Shown: positions 1 through 9,665 of the stretch, in pieces
Layout of the letters: each line of letters starts with the position of its first letter
How positions within the stretch are numbered: the stretch's first letter is position 1
Assembly (NCBI GenBank): GCA_964195425.1
Contig: CAXMOM010000027.1
Span: 124,001-188,000 of the forward strand
Direction of reading: 5' to 3'
DNA from: Glaciecola sp964195425
GTDB lineage: Bacteria; Pseudomonadota; Gammaproteobacteria; Enterobacterales; Alteromonadaceae
DNA length: 64,000 nucleotides
Made by a program: the position numbers and the translations under genes
Notes under the pieces: model-generated
What the model was told of the DNA's origin: nothing
Database searches by the model: none
The model's input: the letters and a program-made list of their open reading frames with translations, nothing else

Positions 1-601
1 CGACAATAGCTAATTTTATGGGTTGTGCTTGAAGCTGCTTAAGTCTTTCTTCAGCATCAGCTTCTTCCTCTTCGAGGTTAACGGGCAGCACGTGCATATC
101 TTTAAAGGTTTTATCAAGCGGTGACAATACCGCTTCAATTAGTATTGCGACTCCGCGACCATGGGCAGCAGCAATTTGCAGAAGACTAGCCATACCTAGT
201 GTATAAAAGTCAGCACTTTCACTGTCACCATCTATACCATCAACTTTGTTGACCACAACGTGCACTGGTTTTTCTTGTTTGCGCAAGTGCTCTGCAATGC
301 CTATATCTCCGGCCGTTAGTCCGTCTCTTGCATCCACTAAAAACAATACAACATCGGCTTCTTCTATGGCGAGCAACGATTGATGCGCCATTTCTGCATC
401 TATACCCTTTTCGTCACCACTAATACCGCCGGTGTCCACCACAATAAACTGGCGCTGCTCATAGGTAGCGGTACCATACTTGCGGTCACGAGTAAGACCT
501 GGAAAATCCGCAACCAAGGCGTCACGAGTATTAGTCAGGCGATTAAATAATGTAGATTTTCCAACATTTGGGCGCCCTACTAAGGCAATTACAGGTAACA
601 T
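1..601 (-). CDS. der: Ribosome assembly GTPase Der (EngA), N-terminal part only
   Basis: Der is a tandem-domain GTPase needed for maturation of the 50S ribosomal subunit. About 200 residues of the N-terminal GTPase domain are present, and the gene runs off the left edge. The P-loop GRPNVGKST is at residues 9-17, the switch II motif DTGG at 56-59 and the base-specificity motif NKVD at 118-121. The start codon is ATG at 601. The gene is last in the minus-strand series yfgM-bamB-der, its usual neighbourhood. The second GTPase domain and the KH-like domain lie outside the window. Identification is secure. Confidence 0.97.
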   Translation of the reverse strand, partial: MLPVIALVGRPNVGKSTLFNRLTNTRDALVADFPGLTRDRKYGTATYEQRQFIVVDTGGISGDEKGIDAEMAHQSLLAIEEADVVLFLVDARDGLTAGDIGIAEHLRKQEKPVHVVVNKVDGIDGDSESADFYTLGMASLLQIAAAHGRGVAILIEAVLSPLDKTFKDMHVLPVNLEEEEADAEERLKQLQAQPIKLAIV

Positions 602-705
602 GTTTTTCTCAAATTAGGTATTAAATTAAAAAAGCGGATACAAAAACGCCAATGGAATAACCATTGGCGAAGTTTAATCGCATTAATGAACTAGCGCAAA
701 TTAGA

Positions 706-1941
706 TTATTCTGGCGTGCTAAGCGAAATAATTTCGCCGTCACGAGTTTGCACAATAAACGAGCCATCTACATACACGGGTGCATTATATACAGCTTCAT
801 CTTCGTCGTCGCCAATAGCAATGCGTGAAACATATTTGCCTTCGTCTTGGGTGAAGTAGTGTAAATAACCAAACTTGTCGCCCAACACAATATAATCGCC
901 TAAAGGTGTCGCTGAGGTTAAATTTCTTTTCCGAAGTTCACCGTTAGACCATAGCTCAACGCCGTTACGTCTGTCTATTGCATAAATATTGCTGTTATTG
1001 TCGGTAACAAATAAACGATTTCCATCAATAGAGACTTTGCGAAATGAAGCATATTCCCGAGTCCAAATTATGTTGCCCGTACGTAATTCAATGGCGGCTA
1101 ATGAACCTCCATAAGAAATAAGAAACACTGTGCCACCAAAAACTAAGGGCTTCGAATCGATGTCGACTATACGGTCAAGTTCAGTTGCGCCTGTGGGTTT
1201 AGCCACAACGGCTTCCCATGCGGTTAAGCCTGATTCAATAATACTGACTCTAACGCGTCCATTAGCAAGGCCAACAATAGCTCCGCCTGCAGCGGCTGCT
1301 GGAGCTGATATACCACGCAATGTAAGCGGTGGAACGTCAGAATCATTTTGCCATTTTATTTCGCCCGTTACCGCATCAAGACCCATCAATGCGCCAGATA
1401 CGGTATTAACGACTATTATATTAGCATCAGCGGCGGGCGCTGCTATTACTTCGCTGGGCACATTGGTTTGCCAATTAATGGTGCCGTCATCGCTATTCAA
1501 CGAGTAAACAATCCCATCTTCAGTACCAAAATACACCGCGTCATAAGCAAGCGTTAAACCACCAGATATTTTTGCCGATACCGAACCTGCAAACATGCCA
1601 TAGCCATTGGTAATGGAACTTTCAGTACTGTCTCGGCTAATATCGCGAGACCAAATAACTTTACCTGTGTCCGAGTTTAGTGCAACAATTTGTCCTTCTC
1701 TATCGGCAGCATAAATCTTACCATCGCCAATAGCAGGAGATAATCTTGAAAAATAGTTATCAACTCCATCGCCTACAGATTCAGACCATAAAACCTTGGT
1801 TTGAAAAGCCATAGTAATTTCAGGTAGTTGCCTAATCTCTTTTTCTTCATCGTCTTCAAACCAGCCACTCACAGTAGCACAGCCGCCTAAGCTAAGGGCT
1901 AAAACGAGGGTAGTCGATAATTTTACGAATTTATTCAACAT
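706..1941 (-). CDS. bamB: Outer membrane assembly lipoprotein BamB
   Basis: BamB is the beta-propeller lipoprotein of the BAM complex, which folds beta-barrel proteins into the outer membrane. The N-terminus is a lipoprotein signal with lipobox LGGC (Cys21), followed by about 390 residues of PQQ-like propeller repeats (for example GKIYAADREGQIVALNSDTG, and repeated I..LD..TG..W units). The ATG at 1941 is preferred; an in-frame GTG two codons upstream (1947) is possible. It overlaps the end of yfgM, so the two are probably translationally coupled. The yfgM-bamB-der order is standard in gammaproteobacteria. Confidence 0.96.
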   Translation of the reverse strand: MLNKFVKLSTTLVLALSLGGCATVSGWFEDDEEKEIRQLPEITMAFQTKVLWSESVGDGVDNYFSRLSPAIGDGKIYAADREGQIVALNSDTGKVIWSRDISRDSTESSITNGYGMFAGSVSAKISGGLTLAYDAVYFGTEDGIVYSLNSDDGTINWQTNVPSEVIAAPAADANIIVVNTVSGALMGLDAVTGEIKWQNDSDVPPLTLRGISAPAAAAGGAIVGLANGRVRVSIIESGLTAWEAVVAKPTGATELDRIVDIDSKPLVFGGTVFLISYGGSLAAIELRTGNIIWTREYASFRKVSIDGNRLFVTDNNSNIYAIDRRNGVELWSNGELRKRNLTSATPLGDYIVLGDKFGYLHYFTQDEGKYVSRIAIGDDEDEAVYNAPVYVDGSFIVQTRDGEIISLSTPE

Positions 1942-2566
1942 CGCCACCCGTTACTTGAGTCTTTGCAAAGGCAATATTATCTCGTTTCATCTTAAGGCTT
2001 GGGTTATTAGGTGATTGAGCCATAGCTAAGGTATAAGCATTTTGCGCGCCGTCAAAGTCGCCTTTAGCTAATAAAGCATCGCCTTTTAATTCTTCTACTT
2101 GATTGGTAAAAGACGCCGACTCAACCGAATCGAGTACAGCTAATGCTTGGTCGGTCTCATTTAACTCAAGATGCAAGTTAGCAAGACGTAAACGCGCTAT
2201 GTCAGCAATTACGTTATCGCCTGCAATTGCAGTTTCGAGGACACTTTTAGCACCTTCATAATCTTCTTTTTCAACTGCTTTTTGTGCAAGTATCATCGCG
2301 GCAAGTGGCGCATAACCGGTATCTTTTTGTTCAGTAATAAAAGCAGACAACTTTTCATTATTTTCGTCTTTGACTAAACTTTCTATGCTTGTGTTGTAAG
2401 CAGCAGATGCTTCTTCTTTGGCCGCTATTTGTGAATCATTATAAAAACGCCAGCCCCATAGCAAGCCCAAACCAATCACTGCACCGGCAATAATTGCCAT
2501 GCCGTTGTCTTTCCAAAATTGCTTAATGGCCTGTACTTGTTGTTCTTCGGTTTCGTAACCTATCAT
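1931..2566 (-). CDS. yfgM: YfgM-like ancillary SecYEG translocon subunit
   Basis: This is a 211-residue inner-membrane protein with one N-terminal membrane helix (about residues 22-42, GMAIIAGAVIGLGLLWGWRFY). A periplasmic TPR-like domain rich in Ala, Leu and Glu follows. The family (YfgM/DUF2133) associates with SecYEG and the chaperone PpiD and helps hand over secreted proteins. The length matches the family (about 206). It lies between hisS and bamB and overlaps bamB by a few codons, which is its conserved location. Confidence 0.93.
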   Translation of the reverse strand: MIGYETEEQQVQAIKQFWKDNGMAIIAGAVIGLGLLWGWRFYNDSQIAAKEEASAAYNTSIESLVKDENNEKLSAFITEQKDTGYAPLAAMILAQKAVEKEDYEGAKSVLETAIAGDNVIADIARLRLANLHLELNETDQALAVLDSVESASFTNQVEELKGDALLAKGDFDGAQNAYTLAMAQSPNNPSLKMKRDNIAFAKTQVTGGDVE

Positions 2567-2699
2567 GTTTGCTCTATCCTTTTTTACTTCTCAAAGCTGC
2601 GCTGTTTTTAAAAATACAGCTTAAATATATGTTTTAAATATACGGCTTAAAAATATGTGTAAATAACTATCGTTTTATATTTCATTACCGGCCAAGTAA

Positions 2700-3971
2700 C
2701 TAATGTATGTCAGCCAGTATTTCTAATAATTCTTGTTTATCAACTTGTGTTTGAGGAGCCTCTTTACGTAGCCATTTAACCCCAAACATCTTGCTTTGTG
2801 CTTCATTTTCACCAATAACTACCGCAATTTGAGCACCACTTGCATCTGCTTTTTTAATTTGTTTCTTAAAGTTACCGCCACCGCAATGCAGCTGCACTTT
2901 TAGATATGAAAATTGATCACGTAAACTTTCTACTAATAGCAATGCCGCTAACTCGGCATCAACACCCATTGCAGTCACGTAAACATCTGCATGATTGACC
3001 ATAGGCTCTAGTTGCGTAGATTCTACTAACAATACTAAGCGCTCTATTCCCATCGCAAAACCCACTGCGGGTGTTGCTTTAGCCCCTAATTGCTCAACCA
3101 AACCATCGTAGCGACCGCCGGCACATATAGTACCTTGAGCGCCCAACATGTTGGTAACCCATTCAAACACAGTGCGATTGTAATAATCAAGACCCCGCAC
3201 CAATGATGGGTTGACGTGATATTGGATACCTAAAGCGTCCAATCGTTCACATAATTTAGTAAAATGTTGCTGCGATTCTTCATCTAAGTGATCAATCAAC
3301 TTAGGCGCATTAGCGACTACAGCCTGGGTACTATTATCTTTAGAATCAAGAACGCGAAGAGGATTGGTATGCAGCCTACGCTTACTATCTTCATCTAAAT
3401 TATCAATATGCTGCTCTAAATAAGTAACTAACAACTCACGATAATCGCTGCGCGCTTGCGCATTACCTAGTGAATTTATTTGTAATTCTACTTTGTCACT
3501 AATACCGAAGGCTTTCCACAATCGTGCGCCTATCAATATCATTTCTACATCAATATCGGGGCCTTCAAAACCAAAGGCTTCCATACCGAGTTGATGGAAT
3601 TGTCTGTACCTGCCTTTCTGTGGGCGCTCATGCCTAAACATTGGTCCCATATACCACAAGCGCTGCTGCTGATTATATAGCAGCCCATGTTGCGTACCGG
3701 CGCGCACAGCGCATGCTGTACCCTCTGGTCGAAGTGCTAAACTATCGCCGTTACGGTCATCAAAAACATACATTTCTTTTTCGACAATGTCTGTAGATTC
3801 CCCTACAGAACGCTTGAATAAATCAGTGCTTTCTAGAATGGGAGTGCGGATTTCTTGATAATGGTAGCTGTTCGCCAACTCTCGAATACGCGCTTCTACA
3901 AACTGCCAAACCGGCGTTTGTGAAGGTAAGCAGTCATTCATACCACGAATTGCTTGAATAGTTTTAGACAC
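2700..3971 (-). CDS. hisS: Histidine-tRNA ligase
   Basis: This is a class II aminoacyl-tRNA synthetase that charges tRNA-His. The 423-residue length is normal. Visible signatures are the motif 2 region RPEGTACAVRA, the family-specific histidine-binding motif RGLDYYNRTVFEW, motif 3 near GFAMGIERL, and a C-terminal anticodon-binding domain of about 95 residues. It follows ispG after a gap of about 100 bases that includes a GC-rich hairpin. It belongs to the conserved ispG-hisS-yfgM-bamB-der series. Confidence 0.98.
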   Translation of the reverse strand: MSKTIQAIRGMNDCLPSQTPVWQFVEARIRELANSYHYQEIRTPILESTDLFKRSVGESTDIVEKEMYVFDDRNGDSLALRPEGTACAVRAGTQHGLLYNQQQRLWYMGPMFRHERPQKGRYRQFHQLGMEAFGFEGPDIDVEMILIGARLWKAFGISDKVELQINSLGNAQARSDYRELLVTYLEQHIDNLDEDSKRRLHTNPLRVLDSKDNSTQAVVANAPKLIDHLDEESQQHFTKLCERLDALGIQYHVNPSLVRGLDYYNRTVFEWVTNMLGAQGTICAGGRYDGLVEQLGAKATPAVGFAMGIERLVLLVESTQLEPMVNHADVYVTAMGVDAELAALLLVESLRDQFSYLKVQLHCGGGNFKKQIKKADASGAQIAVVIGENEAQSKMFGVKWLRKEAPQTQVDKQELLEILADIH

Positions 3972-4069
3972 TGGTCACTCGCGTTACTGATAAAGCGCGA
4001 TAGTATAAGGATTTTGGCTCTTCGCGTAAAGATAATAAGCGCGCAAAACGCGCATATTATAGCCTTTAG

Positions 4070-5206
4070 TTAGTCGTTGTTTGACACTGAAACGTCGATT
4101 CGGTTTTTTTCGTCTAACATAGCGGCTTTTGCTGCCACTTTTGCCCGAATTTTTTGTTCTAGTTTATCTACAAGTTGATCGTTTGCGAAACGCTCACGCT
4201 GGCGAATGCCGTCTTCATAAAAACCACTCATGTTACGCGCACCAGTTAGTCCTATATCAGAGATTTCAGCCTCGCCAGGGCCATTAACTACACATCCTAT
4301 AATAGATACATCAAGCGGTATTACTATGTCTTCTAATCTCTGCTCAAGCGCATTTACCGTACTTATCACGTCAAACTCTTGTCTGGAGCAACTAGGACAT
4401 GCAATTAGGTTAATACCACGAGCCCGTATACGCAGTGATTTAAGAATATCAAAGCCTACTTTAATTTCTTCAATAGGGTCTGCGGCTAATGAAACTCGAA
4501 TAGTATCGCCTATACCTTCAGCTAATAACATACCAAGACCTACCGCACTTTTCACTGAACCTGAGCGTAAGCCGCCGGCCTCAGTAATCCCCAAATGTAA
4601 TGGTTGATCAATTTGTTTGGCAAGTAATCTATAAGCACCTACCGCAAGAAACACATCAGACGCTTTAACCGACACTTTGAATTGGTCAAAATTAAGCTTG
4701 TCGAGAATATCCACATGTCGCATGGCCGATTCAAGCAATGCTTCTGGTGTTGGCTCGCCGTATTTTTCTTGCAAATCGCGCTCAAGTGAACCGCCATTCA
4801 CCCCTATCCGAATAGGAATATTATAATGTCTAGCGCAATCTACAACGCTCTTTACACGTTCAATATTGCCAATGTTACCGGGATTAATGCGTAGGCAATC
4901 CACTCCATATTCAGCCACTTTTAGGGCAATTCTGTAATCAAAATGAATATCGGCTACCAAGGGAATAGTAACTTGCTGTTTAATAAGCTTAAACGCTTCA
5001 GCGGCATCCATAGTGGGCACCGATACTCTTACAATGTCTGCACCAACTGCTTGAATACGGTTAATTTGCGCAACGGTTGCAGCGACATCGGTTGTTTCAG
5101 TATTGGTCATCGATTGCACTGCAATAGGTGCACCATCGCCAACAGGAACATTGCCTACATTAATGCGGGTCGATAAACGACGTTTGATGGGAGATTCCGC
5201 AAACAT
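4070..5206 (-). CDS. ispG: 4-hydroxy-3-methylbut-2-en-1-yl diphosphate synthase IspG
   Basis: IspG catalyses the penultimate step of the MEP isoprenoid pathway, reducing the cyclic diphosphate MEcPP to HMBPP with a 4Fe-4S cluster. The cluster cysteines are visible at 270 and 273 (CPSC) and 305 (GCVVNGPGEAE). An N-terminal TIM barrel fills most of the 378 residues. The start ATG overlaps the last base of rodZ, suggesting coupled translation. ISC-made clusters from the neighbouring isc operon would be needed for activity; that link is inferred from biochemistry, not from the DNA. Confidence 0.98.
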   Translation of the reverse strand: MFAESPIKRRLSTRINVGNVPVGDGAPIAVQSMTNTETTDVAATVAQINRIQAVGADIVRVSVPTMDAAEAFKLIKQQVTIPLVADIHFDYRIALKVAEYGVDCLRINPGNIGNIERVKSVVDCARHYNIPIRIGVNGGSLERDLQEKYGEPTPEALLESAMRHVDILDKLNFDQFKVSVKASDVFLAVGAYRLLAKQIDQPLHLGITEAGGLRSGSVKSAVGLGMLLAEGIGDTIRVSLAADPIEEIKVGFDILKSLRIRARGINLIACPSCSRQEFDVISTVNALEQRLEDIVIPLDVSIIGCVVNGPGEAEISDIGLTGARNMSGFYEDGIRQRERFANDQLVDKLEQKIRAKVAAKAAMLDEKNRIDVSVSNND

Positions 5207-6351
5207 TACTCGCTCTCTAAAGATAAACTGAAATTGGCTGATCTTCCGGTGGGATAAACAGACATATCAACGTCTTTGCCACCAAAATTAATCTCTACTT
5301 GCTCTGGTACGCCTAAAATAACTAAAATTGGCGGTAATCCAGAAACTTTCATTACTCGCCCTTTTGTCTTTAGGCCAACGGCAATAACTTCACCATTTAC
5401 GTCTTTAACACTTACCCACGTATCTTCTATAAAAGTAAATGTCATATTTACGGTGCCATCAGCGTTTACCGCAATGCCATTGCTTGTTTGAGTCGATGTT
5501 AATGGGGTATCGTCTAAGTCTTCATTATCTTCAACTAACCCAGTTGCTTCTGTAACTGCCAAATCAGTAGTGCTTTCGAGTGTTTCACTAACAGCGTTTA
5601 GCGTATCGTCAAACGCCTCTTCAACCAGTGCAGACTCTGTTTGTGCCAATTCGTCATCTTCGCTGTTATCAGTTATTGAAGACATCCTATCTACGAAGTT
5701 TCCTGCATCCTCTTCGGCTATCTCTGGCCCGGTGTTTTGTAATAGTGTATTTTCATTCTCAGTTTGCTCCACACTATCAAATTCGTATTGATCAGCAGAG
5801 TTAGAATAAGCAGTATTCGCTTTTTCATCGTTACTAGCTTGATCACTTTCACTAAACAAGCCGTCGAGAGTTTCCGACACGAAACTTTGAGAAGTCGTTA
5901 ACGAGTCCGATTGCTGAACCCACCAACCAATTACCGAACCCAACACGAGTAAAACTACAACAATCGTCACCATATTCCATTTATGGTCGTCAGCCTCGCG
6001 CGATACTCTTCTAGAGAAGCTTTGTAGCTTTACTGGCTCTTTGTTAAGCTTATTAATCTTGTCGTAAGCATCAAGCAAAGGTTGTGCTTCTAAGCGCACT
6101 AGTTTTGCGTACAAACGTACGTAGCCCTTACTAAAAGTGACCGAAACGCCTTTTTCTAATGCGTCTTCTTCGACCGCTTGCACACTGGGTAAACGAAGAT
6201 GCAGTCTGTCGGCTACTTGCTGTTGCGTTAACCCAAGCCCTACACGGGCCTTAGTTAACTGTTTACCCGGACTATTTTCATAGTCAGCATTTGGCTGTTC
6301 TGCTTTAGCTGGTGGTTGAGTGTTTTTCACTTGGTTTTCTGCTTTACTCAT
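5206..6351 (-). CDS. rodZ: Cytoskeletal cell-shape protein RodZ
   Basis: RodZ links MreB filaments to the peptidoglycan elongation machinery. Order of parts: a Gln-rich N-tail, a cytoplasmic helix-turn-helix domain (about 28-95, GKQLTKARVGLGLTQQQVAD), a membrane helix (about 124-144), a long acidic Ser/Thr/Asp/Glu-rich periplasmic linker (about 150-295), and a C-terminal DUF4115 beta domain (about 300-378, TFIEDTWVSVKDVNG). At 381 residues it is a little longer than E. coli RodZ because of the linker. It overlaps pilW by 8 bases and ispG by 1 base, so it sits within a tight operon. Confidence 0.95.
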   Translation of the reverse strand: MSKAENQVKNTQPPAKAEQPNADYENSPGKQLTKARVGLGLTQQQVADRLHLRLPSVQAVEEDALEKGVSVTFSKGYVRLYAKLVRLEAQPLLDAYDKINKLNKEPVKLQSFSRRVSREADDHKWNMVTIVVVLLVLGSVIGWWVQQSDSLTTSQSFVSETLDGLFSESDQASNDEKANTAYSNSADQYEFDSVEQTENENTLLQNTGPEIAEEDAGNFVDRMSSITDNSEDDELAQTESALVEEAFDDTLNAVSETLESTTDLAVTEATGLVEDNEDLDDTPLTSTQTSNGIAVNADGTVNMTFTFIEDTWVSVKDVNGEVIAVGLKTKGRVMKVSGLPPILVILGVPEQVEINFGGKDVDMSVYPTGRSANFSLSLESE

Positions 6352-7885
6352 TTGAATTTGGATCCCTTAACCAAAGCTTGGTACCTATGCGAATGGAAGA
6401 TTCGTTTTCTAAGTTGTTCCACTCTAACAGTTTTTTGATCTTTACGTTATATTTCAGTGAAATACGATATAAATTTTCTTTCGGTTGCACCGTATGGAAA
6501 GGTGTTTGTGCATTATTTACGATATCGCCAGCGTCATCGAGCATTTCTATTAATGTGTCATCTGTTGGAGTATTGTCTACTAGCGTATCAACTACTAGTG
6601 TGTCCTCGACTGGTGCTTCATCTACTAGCTCGTCATCTATTAGCGTATCTACTGCTGGTGTATCATCTACTAGTGGATCATCTACTAACGCAACGTCTAC
6701 TAGAACATCATCAATCAGTGCATCAGCGATAGCAGTTTGGGCCATAGGTGTATCATTAATAGTGGCTCCAGAAATCTCTTTAATAGGCTCTTCATTACCG
6801 GGCTCAAGGTCTAAGTTATCTAAGGCTGTTTGCAATGCTAACTCTGTATTATCGTCAGCTTCACTTATCGCAACTTCAATATTTTTAACTTTGGCACCAA
6901 CAGCCTCAACATTAGCTGTTGCCGGTTGCGCTGGCATTTCTGTTTGAGTCGCCTGAGGCACAGGCGGCTTATCTACTTTATATGGAGATCGAGATGCGTT
7001 TGCGGCTGCTGCTGTGTTGCTAGACTCAATATCTGCCATCGTGATACTTACCAACGGCTCCTTGTTAATAACAGTCGGTTTTGTTTTTTGGGTAACTGCC
7101 ATATCAGGTTGAAATTTGCCTAAGCTAGCCACTGCCTTCTTAGTATTTGCATTTGAGGGGTACAAGCGTTTTAGTATCTCTGCAAACTCTACTGCCTCAC
7201 GTAAATTTTGTTGTCCTTGAGATATTTGAAAAGATAACCACAAAGACTCAGCAGACACGTTCGAATTACGCTCATATTTCCATACAGTCTTTTTTGCTGC
7301 ATCCCATTGCTTAGTCTTCACGTAAAGTTGCGACAAATACAGCAGGCTCGACGCTCGCGTAGGCTGATGATTAAGCGCACTATTAAAGTACGCAATAGCT
7401 TCTTCTATCAAGCCTTGACTCTCGGCGCATATGGCCAAGTTTTCATAGGTTCCTGCGGTAGATACATACCTTTTGTCGTCTACTGCTTTCAAAAAATAAC
7501 GTTTCGCTTGGCCATAGTCACCCTGTTTGCACAAAAAGGCGCCATAGCTATTTAACACATCGGGATCGTCATCAGAGAAGTCAATTGCTTGTTTATAGTA
7601 TTCGTGTGCACGCTTCACTTCGTCTACTTGCTGATAGTAAAATGCCATCGCAAAATTTGCCTGCCCAGAACGAGGATCGAAGTCCAAAGCTTTATCTAAA
7701 TTGAATTTTGCTTGGCTAAAATTTCCATTCTTCAAATACGTTAAACCCAAACTTACCCGGGTTTTGGCCGCTTCTACTTTATCGAAATCACCTGCCCCTT
7801 TGAATCTTTTATCAACAGGTTGTGATGTGCAAGCGCTTAATATCAGCACCATTACAATTACAGATACTTTCTTCAACATAGACAT
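6344..7885 (-). CDS. pilW: Type IV pilus assembly lipoprotein PilW/PilF with added C-terminal LysM domain
   Basis: PilW/PilF is the outer-membrane pilotin for the PilQ secretin of type IV pili. A lipobox LSAC (Cys19) is followed by TPR units over about residues 40-260 (LGLTYLKNGNFSQAKFNLDKAL, FAMAFYYQQVDEVKRAHEYY). Usual members stop at about 250 residues; this one is 513. The extra part is a low-complexity linker, an acidic run of imperfect D-D-x-L-V-D units (about residues 390-455), and a LysM-type peptidoglycan-binding domain (about 463-508, HTVQPKENLYRISLKYNVKI). The gene is between rlmN and rodZ, the conserved pilW slot. The pilotin role is well supported; the LysM role is inferred. Confidence 0.9.
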   Translation of the reverse strand: MSMLKKVSVIVMVLILSACTSQPVDKRFKGAGDFDKVEAAKTRVSLGLTYLKNGNFSQAKFNLDKALDFDPRSGQANFAMAFYYQQVDEVKRAHEYYKQAIDFSDDDPDVLNSYGAFLCKQGDYGQAKRYFLKAVDDKRYVSTAGTYENLAICAESQGLIEEAIAYFNSALNHQPTRASSLLYLSQLYVKTKQWDAAKKTVWKYERNSNVSAESLWLSFQISQGQQNLREAVEFAEILKRLYPSNANTKKAVASLGKFQPDMAVTQKTKPTVINKEPLVSITMADIESSNTAAAANASRSPYKVDKPPVPQATQTEMPAQPATANVEAVGAKVKNIEVAISEADDNTELALQTALDNLDLEPGNEEPIKEISGATINDTPMAQTAIADALIDDVLVDVALVDDPLVDDTPAVDTLIDDELVDEAPVEDTLVVDTLVDNTPTDDTLIEMLDDAGDIVNNAQTPFHTVQPKENLYRISLKYNVKIKKLLEWNNLENESSIRIGTKLWLRDPNSNE

Positions 7886-7932
7886 TTACCTTTAATGACC
7901 TACTATTTTTATAGTGCAGGCCTGTTTGCGGT

Positions 7933-9099
7933 TTACTCTGACACTCTGACAGATATTGGCTTACCCTTCATTTGCTTCTTCAATAATCGTTTTGTTCTGT
8001 CTACTACATCGCCGACTAACTGTCCGCATGCAGCATCAATATCATCACCTCTAGTTTTTCTGACTACGGTAGTAAACCCGTAGCTCATCAATACTTTTGC
8101 AAAGCGATCAATTCTCGAATTACTCGAACAAGTATAAGGTGAGCCAGGATATGGATTAAATGGAATTAAATTAATCTTACTTGGCGTATCTTGTAATACT
8201 CTTGCGAGCGCATGCGCTTGGTCAGTGCTATCGTTAATACCATTGAGCATGACATATTCTACGGTTACTCGGCCCTGGTTAGCTTTCGATTTAGCTAAAT
8301 AACGCCTCACAGATGCTAAAAACTCTTCAATGGGGTATTTTTTATTTACCGGTACCAATTCATCACGTAATTCATTGTCTGCTGCATGCAAGGATATTGC
8401 CAATGCTACATCTATTTGATCTCCAAGCATATCGAGGGCAGGCACAACCCCTGATGTAGAAAGGGTAACTCTGCGTTTCGACAAACCAAAACCGAAGTCA
8501 TCTAGCATGATATTCATTGCCGGCACGACATTTTTTAAATTTAGCAATGGTTCGCCCATACCCATCATGACCACGTTAGTAATAGGGCGCTTAGAGGTAT
8601 CTTTCGACAATCCAATAAAGGTCGCAACTCGCCACACCTGGCCAATAATTTCCGCCACTGACAAATTACGATTAAAACCTTGTTGAGCCGTAGAGCAAAA
8701 CGTGCATTCAAGAGCACAGCCTACTTGCGACGAAACGCATAAGGTCGCACGGTCGGTTTCAGGTATCCATACGGTTTCTACTTCTTGGCCACCATCAAGT
8801 ATTATGGCAAATTTAATAGTGCCATCAGCGGCTTGTTGATGCTCAGAAATCTCTGGCGCACGTACTTCACACAATTCAATAAGCTTTGCACGTAACTGCT
8901 TGTTCAAATTGGTCATTTGGGTAAAGTCAGATTGACCTTCTTGATAAATCCACTTCATCAATTGCTCTGCCCTAAATGGTTTTTCACCAATACTCAAAAG
9001 ATACTCGCGTAGACCATCGCGGTTAAAGTTGAGTAAATTGACCTTCTTTGCCTGCTGGGAAAGTTTGTCTTGTGGGGCAGTTTGCATGTTAACTGACAT
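7933..9099 (-). CDS. rlmN: Dual-specificity 23S rRNA/tRNA adenine-C2 methyltransferase RlmN
   Basis: This radical SAM enzyme methylates C2 of A2503 in 23S rRNA and of A37 in some tRNAs. The 4Fe-4S motif CxxxCxxC is at Cys128, Cys132 and Cys135. The cysteine pair used in the methyl-transfer mechanism is at Cys121 (CVSSQVGC) and Cys358 (AACGQL). The length of 388 is typical. It lies between ndk and pilW, as in many gammaproteobacteria. A strong hairpin terminator separates it from ndk, so it probably has its own promoter as well. Confidence 0.97.
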   Translation of the reverse strand: MSVNMQTAPQDKLSQQAKKVNLLNFNRDGLREYLLSIGEKPFRAEQLMKWIYQEGQSDFTQMTNLNKQLRAKLIELCEVRAPEISEHQQAADGTIKFAIILDGGQEVETVWIPETDRATLCVSSQVGCALECTFCSTAQQGFNRNLSVAEIIGQVWRVATFIGLSKDTSKRPITNVVMMGMGEPLLNLKNVVPAMNIMLDDFGFGLSKRRVTLSTSGVVPALDMLGDQIDVALAISLHAADNELRDELVPVNKKYPIEEFLASVRRYLAKSKANQGRVTVEYVMLNGINDSTDQAHALARVLQDTPSKINLIPFNPYPGSPYTCSSNSRIDRFAKVLMSYGFTTVVRKTRGDDIDAACGQLVGDVVDRTKRLLKKQMKGKPISVRVSE

Positions 9100-9186
9100 G
9101 GATCACCTATTTAACCGAATACGTTGTTTCTATACTTATGACCACATTTTATATGGGTCGACTCAATTTTTCTTTCATTTTTGATG

Positions 9187-9214
9187 AAAAAAGGGAGCTA
9201 ATGCTCCCTTTTTT
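9187..9214 (-). terminator. Rho-independent terminator downstream of ndk
   Basis: A perfect inverted repeat AAAAAAGGGAGC / GCTCCCTTTTTT surrounds a TAAT loop. The 12-bp stem ends in a T-run on both strands, so it can work in either direction. It lies just after the ndk stop codon and before rlmN. Confidence 0.88.
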
Positions 9215-9233
9215 ACAAATAACCTTGTTTTGC

Positions 9234-9665
9234 TTAGCGCGTACGCGGGCAAATCTCTTCATCAGAGAAAAAGTATGCAATTTCACGAGCTGCAGATTCT
9301 GGGGCGTCTGAACCGTGAACTGCGTTCTCGTCGATAGAGGCAGCGTAATCAGAACGTAAAGTGCCTGCTGCTGCATCACTTGGGTTAGTTGCGCCCATTA
9401 TTTCACGATTACCCAACACAGCGTTCTCGCCTTCCAAGACCTGAACCATAACTGGACCAGAGGTCATGAAATCAACCAAAGCGCCAAAGAAAGGACGCTC
9501 TTTATGTTCAGCATAAAAACCTTCTGCTTTGTCTTTGCTCAAATGAACCATTTTCGAAGCAACTATACGCAAGCCTGCTGATTCAAAGCGATTGTAGATT
9601 GCGCCTATTGCATTTTTGGCAACTGCGTCTGGTTTAATTATCGAAAATGTACGTTCTAAAGCCAT
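9234..9665 (-). CDS. ndk: Nucleoside diphosphate kinase
   Basis: Ndk transfers the gamma-phosphate of ATP to NDPs to balance nucleotide pools. The 143-residue protein has the active-site histidine at His117 within NAVHGSDAPESA, and the N-terminal signature ERTFSIIKPDAV. Length and motifs are canonical. It appears to be a single-gene unit, with a 187-base upstream gap to fdx and a strong hairpin terminator after it. Confidence 0.98.
   Translation of the reverse strand: MALERTFSIIKPDAVAKNAIGAIYNRFESAGLRIVASKMVHLSKDKAEGFYAEHKERPFFGALVDFMTSGPVMVQVLEGENAVLGNREIMGATNPSDAAAGTLRSDYAASIDENAVHGSDAPESAAREIAYFFSDEEICPRTR

Noticed and set aside
1130..1507. Antisense open frames inside bamB and other housekeeping genes
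   Set aside because: These are by-products of codon use in the opposite strand; they have no Shine-Dalgarno, no recognisable domains and lie fully inside conserved genes.
4028..4062. GC-rich hairpin between ispG and hisS as a terminator
   Set aside because: The stem is short (GCGCG/CGCGC) and no T-run follows. hisS could simply be read through; a weak attenuator is possible, but unsupported.
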